Assembly (NCBI RefSeq): GCF_003696215.1
Contig: NZ_RFFG01000002.1
Location: 62,001-126,000, forward strand
DNA: 64,000 bases
Reading direction: 5' to 3'
Source of the DNA: Actinomadura harenae
GTDB lineage: Bacteria > Actinomycetota > Actinomycetes > Streptosporangiales > Streptosporangiaceae
In this document: piece by piece, positions 32,198-40,850 of the stretch
Position numbering within the stretch: position 1 is the stretch's first letter
Layout of the letters: each line of letters opens with the position of its first letter
Position numbers and translations under genes: made by a program
The notes under the pieces: model-generated
Database searches by the model: none
Seen by the model: only the letters and a program-made list of their open reading frames with translations
Told to the model about the DNA's origin: nothing

Positions 32198-32422
32198 CTA
32201 CGTCCGCCGGAGGATCTTCGCGGCGACGCGCTTGGCCGCCTCGAACTCGCCTTCGGCTGTTCCGTCGTGCGGCACGCACAGGTTCCGAACCTGTCCACCG
32301 TCCACGTGACGGCCGTACCACCAGTTCGGGTCCTCCGCCGGGCACACCCACGCCACCGGATCGTCACCGACACGCACGACGTACATCCCGACCTCGGTCC
32401 GGTACATCACGAAGTCGCTCAC
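32198..32422 (-). CDS. Hypothetical small accessory protein
   Basis: A 74-residue protein, overlapping the previous reverse gene by ATGA. It has a beta-type first half with tryptophans (A-W-V-C-P-A-E-D-P-N-W-W-Y-G-R) and a C-terminal helix (E-F-E-A-A-K-R-V-A-A-K-I-L). Not recognised. It is translated together with the 190-residue protein before it. Confidence 0.55.
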   Translation of the reverse strand: MSDFVMYRTEVGMYVVRVGDDPVAWVCPAEDPNWWYGRHVDGGQVRNLCVPHDGTAEGEFEAAKRVAAKILRRT

Positions 32423-32991
32423 GACGCCACCCTCGCGGGCGCGGCCAGCAGCCCGCGGATCGCGACCACGGCGTCGGTGACGCGGTGCGCCTCAGCGAGC
32501 GGCGCACCCGACGCGTCGTCCCAGAACCACAACGCGTCGCCGTCGGACGGCCGCTCGCGGCACACGATCCGCACCTCGGCCCCAGCCCGATCCGGGGCGA
32601 GGACGAGAACGCTCGTGTTGGACAGCCCCGTCGTCAATCCCAGTCCGCGGAGGTTGGCGTCCAGGGCGACAAGACGGTCGCGCCGGGCGAGCGGGCCGCG
32701 TACCTCGTAGGGCACCGATCCGCATGCAGTGGCGACCTCGGTGTCCCAGACGGCCACCTGCCCGAGCATCCACCGCAGATGCTCAGCGGAGTCGGCGTTC
32801 AGGGTCCGGACCCCGCCCGCGCCGGCGTCCCATTCCGCGCTTGCCTTCCGCTGCGCGCCCCACTTCAGGGCAGGCAAGCCAGCGGAGAATCGGACCCACC
32901 AGGAAGGGAAATCCTCGCCCAGGAGCTCCAATTCTGTGCGTTCCTGATCAGTCAGCCGAGATACGTCCGGCTTTCCCCTAGGATCTTCCAT
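32419..32991 (-). CDS. Hypothetical accessory protein
   Basis: A 190-residue protein. The ATG at 32991 is preferred to that at 33015, although neither has a strong ribosome site. It has an N-terminal helix rich in Asp/Glu, the segment D-F-P-S-W-W-V-R-F-S-A-G-L-P-A-L-K-W, and a C-terminal part with V-L-V-L-A-P-D and D-A-L-W-F-W-D-D. No family is recognised. It is the first gene of the reverse accessory run, so its promoter is in the hairpin-rich gap to the right. Confidence 0.5.
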   Translation of the reverse strand: MEDPRGKPDVSRLTDQERTELELLGEDFPSWWVRFSAGLPALKWGAQRKASAEWDAGAGGVRTLNADSAEHLRWMLGQVAVWDTEVATACGSVPYEVRGPLARRDRLVALDANLRGLGLTTGLSNTSVLVLAPDRAGAEVRIVCRERPSDGDALWFWDDASGAPLAEAHRVTDAVVAIRGLLAAPARVAS

Positions 32992-33015
32992 GGATCGGAC
33001 CTCGTTTCCGATCAA

Positions 33016-33055
33016 GGCCCCGGGTCACCCGCTGTTTGCGCAGCGGGCCGGGGCC
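33016..33055 (+). terminator. Strong stem-loop at start of accessory intergenic gap
   Basis: Nested arms GGCCCCGG / CCGGGGCC and CCCGCTG / CAGCGGG (with a GTCA bulge) around TTTGCG, followed by GCTTTTG on the plus strand. No plus-strand gene precedes it. It may insulate the reverse genes from antisense transcription or be left over from a lost gene. The gap 32992-33400 otherwise holds the elements listed next and no gene I can support. Confidence 0.75.
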
Positions 33056-33180
33056 GCTTTTGTGTGGGCATGCGGTGCGGTGCGACGGGCCTTTCTCGCC
33101 CCGACGCGCAACACCACGCCGTGGACCGCGTGGCCGTCTGTGCGTCTCCTTGCGGCCAGACGGTCACGCGGCCGACCTGG

Positions 33181-33242
33181 GTGGACGCAGCGACCCCGCG
33201 CGAGTTCGCTGCGTCCACGTCAAGCCCTCGCGAGAGGGCTTG
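33181..33242. promoter_or_regulatory. Two adjacent perfect hairpins
   Basis: GTGGACGCAGCGA (33181-33193) pairs perfectly with TCGCTGCGTCCAC (33206-33218), and CAAGCCCTC (33221-33229) with GAGGGCTTG (33234-33242) around a GCGA loop. Tandem stems of 13 and 9 base pairs in a gap between divergent genes could be terminator, RNA or protein sites. Confidence 0.6.
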
Positions 33243-33285
33243 TGTCATACGACCTTGACGCCGCCCCCACGCCGCCCGGAAGAGA

Positions 33286-33351
33286 TTTGACGGTCTTTGA
33301 CCCCGACCCGTTTGACCAGTCCAGATGAGCGATACTGACGAAGGGTCAAAC
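33286..33351. promoter_or_regulatory. TTTGAC repeats and inverted repeat, likely operator
   Basis: TTTGAC occurs at 33286, 33296 and 33311, and its complement GTCAAA at 33345. GTTTGACC (33310-33317) and GGTCAAAC (33344-33351) form an 8-base inverted repeat. They lie 50 to 115 bases upstream of the helix-turn-helix gene and probably bind its product or another repressor. Confidence 0.45.
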
Positions 33352-33400
33352 CTCGTCAATCGCCCTGCATGAACCTGCCCCGTGGTCTTGGATCGCCCTG

Positions 33401-34276
33401 ATGCCGTCCTCATCCAGCTCGTCGGCGCAACGAGCCCGTCAACAGCTCGCCGACCAACTCCGTGAACTCCGCCAGGCGGCTGGGCTGTCCGGCGTCGATT
33501 TCGCTCGCCAGGCTGGTTGGCGCGACTCCACAAAAGTCAGCCAGATTGAACGCGGTTCCCGTCCCGCTTCACCCGCCGATGTACGGCTGTGGTGCCGCCT
33601 CACCGGCGCGTCCCCTCACCGTGAAGCCGAGCTACTGGCCGAGCAGCGCGCCGCCGCCGGAATGTGGCAAACCCACCAGCAGCTCAATCGAGCCGGACTC
33701 AAGGCGCGCCAGGAGAAGATCCGTGACAAGTACTGGAGAGTCCGCCGGCACCTGGTCTACCAAACCAAGTACATCCCCGGCCTACTGCAAACGCAGGCCC
33801 TGACCACGCACTACCTCACCACCGCCCGGTTGGAGCAGCATCTGGACCTGGACGACGTTGCAGACGCCGTCCGGTCACGCATGGACCGACAGCGCTGCCT
33901 CGAGCGACCAGACGCGCGATGGCTCTTCCTCCTCGAGGAGGACGTCCTCTGGTACCGGCCCGCGCCCGTCGACGTGCACATCGAGCAACTGGAACACCTC
34001 CTGGACGCGATGCAGCGGCCAACGGTCTCCCTCGGAGTGATCCCCCGGAACATCGACCGGCACGGGGTGAACCCAGAAGAGTCGTTCACCATGTCGGAAC
34101 TGCCGGACGCGGTGACGGTGGCGGTAGAGCTGGTGTCGGGCACCCTCACCCTGACCCAGCCGTATGAGACCCAGATGTACGCCGAGGCGTGGGCGCGCCT
34201 GTTCGGCCTCGCGGTTCACGGGGACCACGCTCGGGCGCTCATCCGGGCTTCCCTAGAGGTTCTGCGAAGCGCTTGA
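33401..34276 (+). CDS. XRE-family regulator with DUF5753 domain
   Basis: A 291-residue regulator. Residues about 15-70 are a helix-turn-helix (L-A-D-Q-L-R-E-L-R-Q, G-V-D-F-A-R-Q-A-G-W, S-K-V-S-Q-I-E-R-G-S-R-P type). Residues about 110-285 are the DUF5753 domain with Y-I-P-G-L-L-Q-T, R-x-x-R-Q, and the E-x-L-x-x-L-L-D and V-S-L-G-V-I-P motifs. Such proteins are very common in actinomycetes, normally followed by a small DUF397 or DUF6879 gene, and some act as toxin-antitoxin or developmental regulators. It likely controls its own promoter. Confidence 0.9.
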   Translation: MPSSSSSSAQRARQQLADQLRELRQAAGLSGVDFARQAGWRDSTKVSQIERGSRPASPADVRLWCRLTGASPHREAELLAEQRAAAGMWQTHQQLNRAGLKARQEKIRDKYWRVRRHLVYQTKYIPGLLQTQALTTHYLTTARLEQHLDLDDVADAVRSRMDRQRCLERPDARWLFLLEEDVLWYRPAPVDVHIEQLEHLLDAMQRPTVSLGVIPRNIDRHGVNPEESFTMSELPDAVTVAVELVSGTLTLTQPYETQMYAEAWARLFGLAVHGDHARALIRASLEVLRSA

Positions 34277-34334
34277 CGGCCACGGGCGACTCCGTGAGTC
34301 TCGGCCGAGAACCCTGCTACCCCGGAGGCTGTTC

Positions 34335-35090
34335 ATGCCAGAGATCGATTTCGTCGGCTCCGACCCGGGTTCCGACGACGAACGCTGCCCGGCCGTCTTC
34401 CGCGATCCCAACACCGGCGACTTCTACCAGCAGGGCCGCCTGGTCACGGACCCCGACGTCCTCAAGTCCCTCGGCGAGCACGTCGCACTCGCTCCCGACG
34501 AAGCCGTGATCTGGCAGCCCGCCCGCATGGCCGACATGATCGCCGAGGCCGCCGCCGGAGCATACGACGTCGGCCGCCGCGGGCACGGCATCCCGGCGTT
34601 CGCCGAGCTGCTGGCCAACACCCGCCGCTCGGCCGTGCACCTGGAGATGCGGGACGTTTATCAGCCCTCTCCTGGGTTCGACGACTGGAAGGCCGGCGGA
34701 TCGGGCCGGACCGATCGGACCTCCTGGACCAAGCTGGTGCAGGATGCCGTCGGCCGCGGGGTGACGATGCGGCGCGCCCGGGTGGTGAGCGAGCCTGCGT
34801 CGGACTACGTCCGCTGGCTGCACATGGTCACCGACGTCAATGTCGAGGCTGGGGAACTCGTCCGCTGGCTGCCTCGCCGTCAGGCGTGGGACCTGATGCT
34901 GCCCGGTGCAGACTTCTGGATGTTCGACCAGCGGCTTGTGCGTTTCCACTTCGACGCCGGGGACGGCACGATGTTGGAGGAGTACGAGTTCGTCTCCGAT
35001 CCTCGCCGGGTCGCCCAGGTCGTCGCGGCGTTCGAGCTGGTGTGGGAGCGGGCGATCCCGCACCAGCGGTACACGCCGCAGCAGAGCTGA
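34335..35090 (+). CDS. DUF6879 family protein with N-terminal extension
   Basis: A 251-residue protein. Residues about 85-251 match DUF6879: [21 protein letters not shown], then [15 protein letters not shown], G-E-x-x-R-W-L-P-R-R and F-W-M-F-D. Residues 1-80 ([17 protein letters not shown]) look like a small protein that is separate in relatives, so this appears to be a fusion. GGAGG lies before the ATG. It probably works with the preceding regulator; the biochemical role is unknown. Confidence 0.8.
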   Translation: MPEIDFVGSDPGSDDERCPAVFRDPNTGDFYQQGRLVTDPDVLKSLGEHVALAPDEAVIWQPARMADMIAEAAAGAYDVGRRGHGIPAFAELLANTRRSAVHLEMRDVYQPSPGFDDWKAGGSGRTDRTSWTKLVQDAVGRGVTMRRARVVSEPASDYVRWLHMVTDVNVEAGELVRWLPRRQAWDLMLPGADFWMFDQRLVRFHFDAGDGTMLEEYEFVSDPRRVAQVVAAFELVWERAIPHQRYTPQQS

Positions 35091-35230
35091 CGCGCCGCAG
35101 CCCCGTCGGATCACGGCAGGCACATGCGTTTCGAGCCGCCCGTCGTCACCTCGGCCGTTGTTCGGCACAGGCTCGCTACGCTGATCTGAGGCGAAGTGGC
35201 GACGAAGCGGCAGAAGAGAGTTCTTGTCCC

Positions 35231-35719
35231 ATGAGTGACTCATCATTTGACATCGTGAGCAAGCTCGACCGGCAGGAGGTCGACAACGCGCTGAACCAGG
35301 CGGCCAAGGAGGTCGCCAACCGGTTCGACTTCCGGAACGTGGACGCCGGGATCAAGTGGTCCGGGGAGACGATCGAGATCCAGGCCAACAGCGAGGAGCG
35401 CGCCAACGCGGTCCTGGAGGTCCTGCGGGACAAGCTGGTCAAGCGCGGGATCTCACTGAAGTCGATCGACCCGTCGGAGCCGAAGGCGTCCGGCAAGCTG
35501 CACAAGGTGAGCGTGGCGCTCAAGGAGGGCATCTCGCAGGAGAACGCCAAGAAGATCGGCAAGATCATCCGGGATGAGGGGCCGAAGGGCGTCAAGGCCC
35601 AGATCCAGGGTGAGGAGCTGCGCGTCAGCTCCAAGAAGAAGGACGACCTGCAGGCGATCATCACGCTGCTGAAGGACCAGGACCTCGACGTCGCCCTTCA
35701 GTTCGTGAACTACCGCTGA
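35231..35719 (+). CDS. yajQ: YajQ family nucleotide-binding protein
   Basis: A 162-residue cytoplasmic protein of the YajQ family, members of which bind cyclic di-GMP or other nucleotides in some bacteria. The start [17 protein letters not shown] and the late K-K-D-D-L-Q-A-I-I...[10 protein letters not shown] are the family signatures, and the length is exactly usual. A strong terminator follows. The gap 35091-35230 is its promoter region. Confidence 0.93.
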   Translation: MSDSSFDIVSKLDRQEVDNALNQAAKEVANRFDFRNVDAGIKWSGETIEIQANSEERANAVLEVLRDKLVKRGISLKSIDPSEPKASGKLHKVSVALKEGISQENAKKIGKIIRDEGPKGVKAQIQGEELRVSSKKKDDLQAIITLLKDQDLDVALQFVNYR

Positions 35720-35730
35720 TCTCACCGAGG

Positions 35731-35767
35731 GGGCACGACCCGGGCGTTCGCCGCCCGGGTCGTGCCC
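35731..35767 (+). terminator. Terminator after yajQ
   Basis: A perfect 16-base stem, GGGCACGACCCGGGCG with CGCCCGGGTCGTGCCC, closed by a TTCGC loop. It has no long T-run, as is common in actinomycetes. Confidence 0.85.
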
Positions 35768-35812
35768 TCGTCGGCTTTAGACTCCGGCGAAGTGGAACAT
35801 TGGGGAGAGAAC

Positions 35813-36634
35813 GTGGATGAAACCGCCCTGCAGCAGGAGATCGCCCGGGAGCTCGGGGTCGCCGGGGACTTCGACGCCGGGCGTGAGATCGAGCGCCGGG
35901 TGGCGTTCCTCGCCGAGCGGCTGACCTCGAGCGGCCTGTCCTCGCTGGTGCTCGGCATCAGCGGCGGCGTCGACTCCACCACCGCCGGGCGGCTGTGCCA
36001 GCTCGCGGTCGAGCGGGCGCGGGACGCCGGGCACGAGGCGTCCTTCTATGCGATGCGGCTGCCCTACGGCGTCCAGGCGGACGAGACGGACGCGCAGCTG
36101 GCGCTGTCCTTCATCCGGGCCGACCACGTGCTGACCGTGGACGTCGGGCCCGCGAGCGACGCGGCGATCGAGGCGGCGCTGACCGCCGGGGTGGGCTTCC
36201 GTGACGTCCATCACCAGGACTTCGTGCACGGCAACATCAAGGCCCGGCAGCGCATGATCGCCCAGTACGCGGTGGCGGGCGCGCACAACGGCCTGGTCGT
36301 CGGCACCGATCATGCCGCGGAGGCGGTGTCCGGTTTCTTCACCAAGTTCGGTGACGGCGCGGCCGACCTCGTCCCGCTGACCGGTCTGACCAAGCGGCGG
36401 GTGCGCGCGGTGGCGGACGCGCTGGGAGCGCCGCCCGAGCTGGTGTGGAAGACCCCGACAGCCGATCTGGAGTCGCTCGACCCGGGCAAGGCCGACGAGG
36501 ACGCGCTCGGCGTCACCTACGACGACATCGACGACTTCCTGGAGGGGAAGCCGGTGGACGAGCGCGTCTTCGAGACGATCGTCCGGCGGTACCGGCTCAC
36601 CGATCACAAGCGCCGGCTGCCCCTCGCGCCCTAG
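35813..36634 (+). CDS. nadE: NH3-dependent NAD+ synthetase
   Basis: A 273-residue enzyme that amidates nicotinic acid adenine dinucleotide with ammonia and ATP, the last step of NAD synthesis. It has the ATP-pyrophosphatase loop S-G-G-V-D-S-T (50-56), then R-L-P-Y-G-V-Q-A-D-E, V-V-G-T-D-H-A-A-E-A, G-F-F-T-K-F-G-D-G and K-x-P-T-A-D-L. No glutaminase domain is attached. GTG at 35813 was chosen: GGGGAGAG is just upstream and the N-terminus then aligns with E. coli NadE, whereas longer starts run into the yajQ terminator. Confidence 0.95.
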   Translation: MDETALQQEIARELGVAGDFDAGREIERRVAFLAERLTSSGLSSLVLGISGGVDSTTAGRLCQLAVERARDAGHEASFYAMRLPYGVQADETDAQLALSFIRADHVLTVDVGPASDAAIEAALTAGVGFRDVHHQDFVHGNIKARQRMIAQYAVAGAHNGLVVGTDHAAEAVSGFFTKFGDGAADLVPLTGLTKRRVRAVADALGAPPELVWKTPTADLESLDPGKADEDALGVTYDDIDDFLEGKPVDERVFETIVRRYRLTDHKRRLPLAP

Positions 36635-36646
36635 CGCGGAACACGG

Positions 36647-36750
36647 TCACGCGGCCGGGGCGCCGGGGGGATGGCGTCCCGGCCGCGTGAGCCGAGGCAG
36701 AGCGCGCCCCGCGGCCCTTCCCCCGCTGAAGGGCGCGGTAGGCGCGCTCT
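36647..36750. terminator. Paired hairpins between convergent nadE and htpX
   Basis: TCACGCGGCCGGG (36647-36659) and CCCGGCCGCGTGA (36678-36690) form a perfect 13-base stem; AGAGCGCGCC (36699-36708) and GGCGCGCTCT (36741-36750) form a 10-base stem. Together they can end transcription from both sides. The 230-base gap holds no gene. Confidence 0.75.
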
Positions 36751-36865
36751 CGTGTCCTTCGACGAAGCGGACGGCCGAGAGGTTCGGTCTTTTTTCGAGA
36801 GATCCGTTCAGCCTGTGAGGAAGGTGGGCCTTACGACGGGCCGCGGATCTTGTCCCTTGAGGGGA

Positions 36866-37723
36866 TCAGTCGCCGAGGCCGGCCATGCGTTCGAGGCGGG
36901 CGATGCGGTCGGCGGTCGGCGGGTGGGTGGAGAACAGCTTGCCGATGCCGCCGCCCCGGAACGGGTTGGCGATCATGAGGGAGCTGGTCGTGGCGAGCTC
37001 CGCGTCCTGCGGGAGCGGCAGGGCCTGCGTGCCCGCCTCGATCTTGCGCAGGGCGGAGGCGAGCGCGAGCGGGTCGCCGGTGAGCTGCGCGCCCGACGCG
37101 TCCGCCTGGTACTCGCGGGTGCGGCTGATCGCCATCTGGACGACGGCGGCGCCGATCGGGCCGAGGATCATCATGAGGAACGCGCCGATGATGCCGGGGC
37201 CGTCGTCGTCGTCCGAGCGGCCGATCGGCAGGAAGATCGCGAGGTGGGACAGGTAGGTGATGACCGTCGCGATCGCGGCGGCGACCGAGGAGATGAGGAT
37301 GTCCCGGTTGTAGACGTGGGACAGCTCGTGGCCGAGGACGGCCCGCAGCTCCCGCTCGTCCAGGACGCGCAGGATGCCGCGCGTCACGCAGACCGCCGCG
37401 TTGCGCGGGTTGCGTCCGGTCGCGAACGCGTTGGGCTGCATGGTCTCCGACACGTACAGCCGGGGCATCGGCTGGCGCGCCGAGGTCGACAGCTCCCGGA
37501 CGGTCCGGTACAGGACGGGCGCCTCGACCTCGCTGATCGGATGGGCGCGCATGGAGCGCAGCGCGATCCGGTCGCTGAAGAAGAAGGCGATCCCGTTGGT
37601 GCCGAGCGCGATCACCAAGGCGATGGTCAGGCCGACGCCGCCTCCGAGCGCCCAGCCCGCCGCCAGCATCAACGCCGACAGCGCAGCGATGAGGGCCGCC
37701 GTCTTGATGCCGTTCAAACGCAC
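36866..37723 (-). CDS. htpX: HtpX-family membrane zinc metalloprotease
   Basis: A 285-residue M48 peptidase that degrades damaged membrane proteins. Two membrane helices lie at about 8-25 and 29-49, the zinc motif H-E-L-S-H at 132-136, two more helices near 143-165 and 172-195, and the third zinc ligand region S-R-T-R-E-Y-Q-A-D near 205. All active-site parts are present. The gene is monocistronic, convergent with nadE and oriented like the nuo genes upstream, but separated from nuoN by 155 bases. Confidence 0.93.
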   Translation of the reverse strand: MRLNGIKTAALIAALSALMLAAGWALGGGVGLTIALVIALGTNGIAFFFSDRIALRSMRAHPISEVEAPVLYRTVRELSTSARQPMPRLYVSETMQPNAFATGRNPRNAAVCVTRGILRVLDERELRAVLGHELSHVYNRDILISSVAAAIATVITYLSHLAIFLPIGRSDDDDGPGIIGAFLMMILGPIGAAVVQMAISRTREYQADASGAQLTGDPLALASALRKIEAGTQALPLPQDAELATTSSLMIANPFRGGGIGKLFSTHPPTADRIARLERMAGLGD

Positions 37724-37878
37724 GTGTTCCCCTGCCTTCCGGTGACGGTTCGTTCATCAACGACAACGGCGTGACCTGGAAAAACGTTCCCTTCAACCCG
37801 GTATGACCCGCGCGGACGGACCTCCGGACGCGCCTCCGTGGCGGGTCGGTGGCGGGTCGGTGGCGGGTCGGTGGCCGG

Positions 37879-39351
37879 TCAGGCGGTCGCCGCGGCCACG
37901 GCCGAGAGGACCAGTTGCGGGGCGACCGACAGCACCAGCGCGCCCGCGGCGGTGGCGGCGATCGCGGCGCGCACCGCGAGTCCCGGACGCGTCGCCTCCC
38001 CCTCGGAGGGCCCGAACACGCGGACGGCCCAGGCGAGGTAGTAGTACAGCCCGATGACGGTGTTCACGGCCATGACGACCGCGAGCCAGGTCACGTCGCC
38101 CGCGACCGTCGCGCGGAACACGACGACCTTCGCGAACAGGCCCATCACGCCCGGCGGCAGGCCGGCCAGGCAGATGAGGAAGAACGCCAGGGCCGTCCCG
38201 GAGAGGGGGTCGCGGCGGGCGAGGCCGCGGAACCGGTCCAGGGTGACGGGCGTCTCCCCGGAACGCTGGACGGCGGCGACCACGGCGAACGCGCCGAGGT
38301 TCATCACCGCGTACAGCGCGACGTAGGCGACGGTCGCGGCGACGGCCTCCGGGAGACGGCGCTCCCCGACCGCGAGCGGCGCGAGCATGTAGCCGGACTG
38401 CGCGACCGACGACCAGGCCAGCAGCCGGATCGCGGTGCCCTGGCGCAGCGCCATCAGGTTCCCGAGCGTCATCGTCGCGGCGGCGAGGACGGCGAGGACC
38501 GGCCCCCACACGTGCCCCAAGGACGGCATGCCGAGCCCGACGACGATCGCGAGACCGGCGAATCCGGCGGCCTTCGACACGACCGACAGGAACGCCGCGA
38601 CCGGCAGCGGGGCGCCCTGGTAGACGTCCGGGGCCCAGAAGTGGAACGGGACGGCCGCGACCTTGAACGCGAACCCGGCGAGCACCAGGATGGCGCCCGC
38701 GGACGCGACCGGCTTGAGGTCGGCGGGCAGTCCGTGCAGCCCGGCCGAGAGGCGGTCGAGGTGCATCGCGCCGGTCACGCCGTAGAGCAGCGAGATCCCG
38801 AACAGCATGACGGCGGTGGAGACGACCGAGACGAGGAACAGCTTGAGCGCGGCCTCGGTGGCGACGCCGTCCTGCCTGCGCAGTCCGACCAGGGCGAACA
38901 CCGGGAGGGAGAGGGTCTCCAGCGCGACGACGAGCGTCACCAGGTCGCGCGCGGCGACGAGCGCGAGCGCGCCGACGAGCGCCGACAGGAGGAGGAAGTG
39001 GTACTCGCCCGCGGGCAGGTCCTCGGTGTCGATCGTGCGCAGCGACAGCAGGACGACGATGACGGCCGCGACGAGCACCAGCCCTTGGAACAGCAGGGTG
39101 AAGTCGTCCGTCACGTAGGAGCAGGAGCGGGGGCCGCCGCCGCGCAGGCCGGACGGCACGCAGAACGTCCGGCGCCGCTCCCCCGCCGCCAAGGCGATGA
39201 CCGCGACGAGCGCCGCGACAAGGAATCCGCAGGTCAGGGCGCCGAGCCAGCGGCGCGGCAGGTCGAAGGCGTCGGCGAGGAGCACCACGACGGCCGCCAC
39301 CGCGCACAGGATCGGCGGCAGGGTCGCGAGGTAGTCGATCCCCTGGATCAT
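37879..39351 (-). CDS. nuoN: NADH-quinone oxidoreductase-like subunit N
   Basis: A 490-residue proton-pumping antiporter-like subunit, about 14 membrane helices. Typical pieces are L-E-T-L-S-L-P-V-F-A-L near residue 130 (with the conserved helix-5 Glu), A-L-K-L-F-L-V-S-V-V-S, and F-K-V-A-A-V-P-F-H-F-W-A-P-D-V-Y-Q-G-A-P with its functional Lys. ATG 39351 overlaps the nuoM stop by ATGA. It is the last gene of the cluster. Confidence 0.93.
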   Translation of the reverse strand: MIQGIDYLATLPPILCAVAAVVVLLADAFDLPRRWLGALTCGFLVAALVAVIALAAGERRRTFCVPSGLRGGGPRSCSYVTDDFTLLFQGLVLVAAVIVVLLSLRTIDTEDLPAGEYHFLLLSALVGALALVAARDLVTLVVALETLSLPVFALVGLRRQDGVATEAALKLFLVSVVSTAVMLFGISLLYGVTGAMHLDRLSAGLHGLPADLKPVASAGAILVLAGFAFKVAAVPFHFWAPDVYQGAPLPVAAFLSVVSKAAGFAGLAIVVGLGMPSLGHVWGPVLAVLAAATMTLGNLMALRQGTAIRLLAWSSVAQSGYMLAPLAVGERRLPEAVAATVAYVALYAVMNLGAFAVVAAVQRSGETPVTLDRFRGLARRDPLSGTALAFFLICLAGLPPGVMGLFAKVVVFRATVAGDVTWLAVVMAVNTVIGLYYYLAWAVRVFGPSEGEATRPGLAVRAAIAATAAGALVLSVAPQLVLSAVAAATA

Positions 39352-40850
39352 CCAAGACCTCCGAACAGGGCGCGGACGGGTCCGGACGTCACGGCGAGCA
39401 GGGTCTTCGGCCAGAGGCCGACCAGCAGGGTCAGCGCGACCAGCGGGACCCAGGCGGCGTACTCGTACGCGCTCGGCGCCGCGATCACGGCGGTCGCGTC
39501 GCGCGGACGGCCGTGGGTGATCCTCGACAGCAGCCGCAGGAAGTACGCGGCGGTCAGCACCGCGCCGAGGCCGCCGATCGCCATGAACGTCACGAACGCC
39601 GGGCGGGACAGGCCCGCGTCCGGACGGTACGCGCCGAGCAGCGCCAGCATCTCGCCCCAGAACCCGGCGAGGCCGGGCAGCCCGAGGGACGCGACGGACG
39701 CGAAGGTCAGGAACGAGGCGAGCCGGGGCGCCGTGCCGAGCATGCCGCCGCCGATCCGCTCGAGGTCGCCGGTGCCGTACCGCTCCTTGATGGATCCGGC
39801 GAGGAAGAACAGCAGGCCGGTGATCAGGCCGTGCGCGATGTTGCCGAACAGCGCCGCGTTCACGCCGACCGGGGTGAGCGTCGCGATGCCCAGCAGGACG
39901 AACCCCATGTGCCCCACGGACGAGTAGGCGATCATCCGTTTGAGATCGGTCTGCGCGAGGCAGGCGAGCGCGCCGTAGACGATCCCGATGACGGCGAGGA
40001 GGCCGAGCGCGAGCGCGCACGAGCGGGCGCCGTCCGGGGCGGACGGGAGGGCGATCCGCACCAGCCCGTACGTGCCCATCTTCAGGAGCACCCCGGCGAG
40101 CAGGACGGATCCGGCCGTCGGGGCCTCGGTGTGCGCGTCCGGGAGCCAGGTGTGCAGCGGCCACATCGGGGCCTTCACCCCGAAACCCAGCATCATCAGC
40201 AGGAACCCGGCGACCTGGACGCCGTGCGAGACGCCCGCGCCGTGCCGCCGCGCGAGCTCGGTCATGTCGAGCGTCCCGGCGTTCACCGCGATGAGCAGCA
40301 TCCCGGCGAGCAGCAGCCCGGATCCGAGCAGCGTGTAGAGGATGAACTTGGTCGCCGCGGCCCGCCGTCCGGGTCCGCCCCACAGCAGGATGACCGCGAA
40401 CATCGGGATCAGGACGACCTCGAAGAACACGAAGAACAGGATCAGGTCGAGCGCCACGAACGTGCCGAGCATCCCGATCTCCAGGACGAGCAGCAGCGCC
40501 GTGAACAGCCTGAGCCGTCCGCCCGCCGGGGGGTGCCGGTGCGTGTAGAGGAAGCAGAGGAACGTCAGCAGCGCGGTCAGCACGACCAGCGGCAGCGAGA
40601 TCCCGTCGACGCCGAGGTGGAAGCGCAGCCCGAGGGACGGCTCCCAGGAGCGGTTCACCGCGAGCTGCGCCCGGGACGCGTGGGAGTAGTCGAACGCCGT
40701 CGCCGCCGACAGCCCGACCAGCAGCGTCGCGCCCGACACCAGGATCCCGAACCGGCCGAGGGACGCGTCGTCCGGGAGGAGGCGCGCACCTGGGACGAGC
40801 AGCGCGAGCGCCGCGCACGCCGGGATCGCCATCATCAGCAGGAAGATCAT
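39348..40850 (-). CDS. nuoM: NADH-quinone oxidoreductase-like subunit M
   Basis: A 500-residue antiporter-like membrane subunit. It has F-F-E-V-V-L-I-P-M-F near residue 145 with the key Glu, and [22 protein letters not shown], a hallmark of NuoM with the pumping Lys, then L-L-K-M-G-T-Y-G. The start overlaps the nuoL stop (ATGA). All key charged residues seen in working NuoM proteins are present. Confidence 0.95.
   Translation of the reverse strand: MIFLLMMAIPACAALALLVPGARLLPDDASLGRFGILVSGATLLVGLSAATAFDYSHASRAQLAVNRSWEPSLGLRFHLGVDGISLPLVVLTALLTFLCFLYTHRHPPAGGRLRLFTALLLVLEIGMLGTFVALDLILFFVFFEVVLIPMFAVILLWGGPGRRAAATKFILYTLLGSGLLLAGMLLIAVNAGTLDMTELARRHGAGVSHGVQVAGFLLMMLGFGVKAPMWPLHTWLPDAHTEAPTAGSVLLAGVLLKMGTYGLVRIALPSAPDGARSCALALGLLAVIGIVYGALACLAQTDLKRMIAYSSVGHMGFVLLGIATLTPVGVNAALFGNIAHGLITGLLFFLAGSIKERYGTGDLERIGGGMLGTAPRLASFLTFASVASLGLPGLAGFWGEMLALLGAYRPDAGLSRPAFVTFMAIGGLGAVLTAAYFLRLLSRITHGRPRDATAVIAAPSAYEYAAWVPLVALTLLVGLWPKTLLAVTSGPVRALFGGLG

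Noticed and set aside
32992..33070. tRNA remnant or prophage attachment site near the 33.0 kb hairpin
   Set aside because: No cloverleaf, T-loop or CCA end can be drawn and no matching copy is visible at the other side, as the left prophage end is outside the window.
35762..35812. Longer N-terminus for nadE from GTG 35762
   Set aside because: It would begin inside the yajQ terminator stem and adds residues not present in other NadE proteins; GTG 35813 has a good ribosome site.
37849..39927. Long plus-strand open frames opposite the nuo genes
   Set aside because: High GC makes stop codons rare. The products have no family resemblance, are Arg/Gly/Asp-rich and lie antisense to clear NuoN and NuoM.
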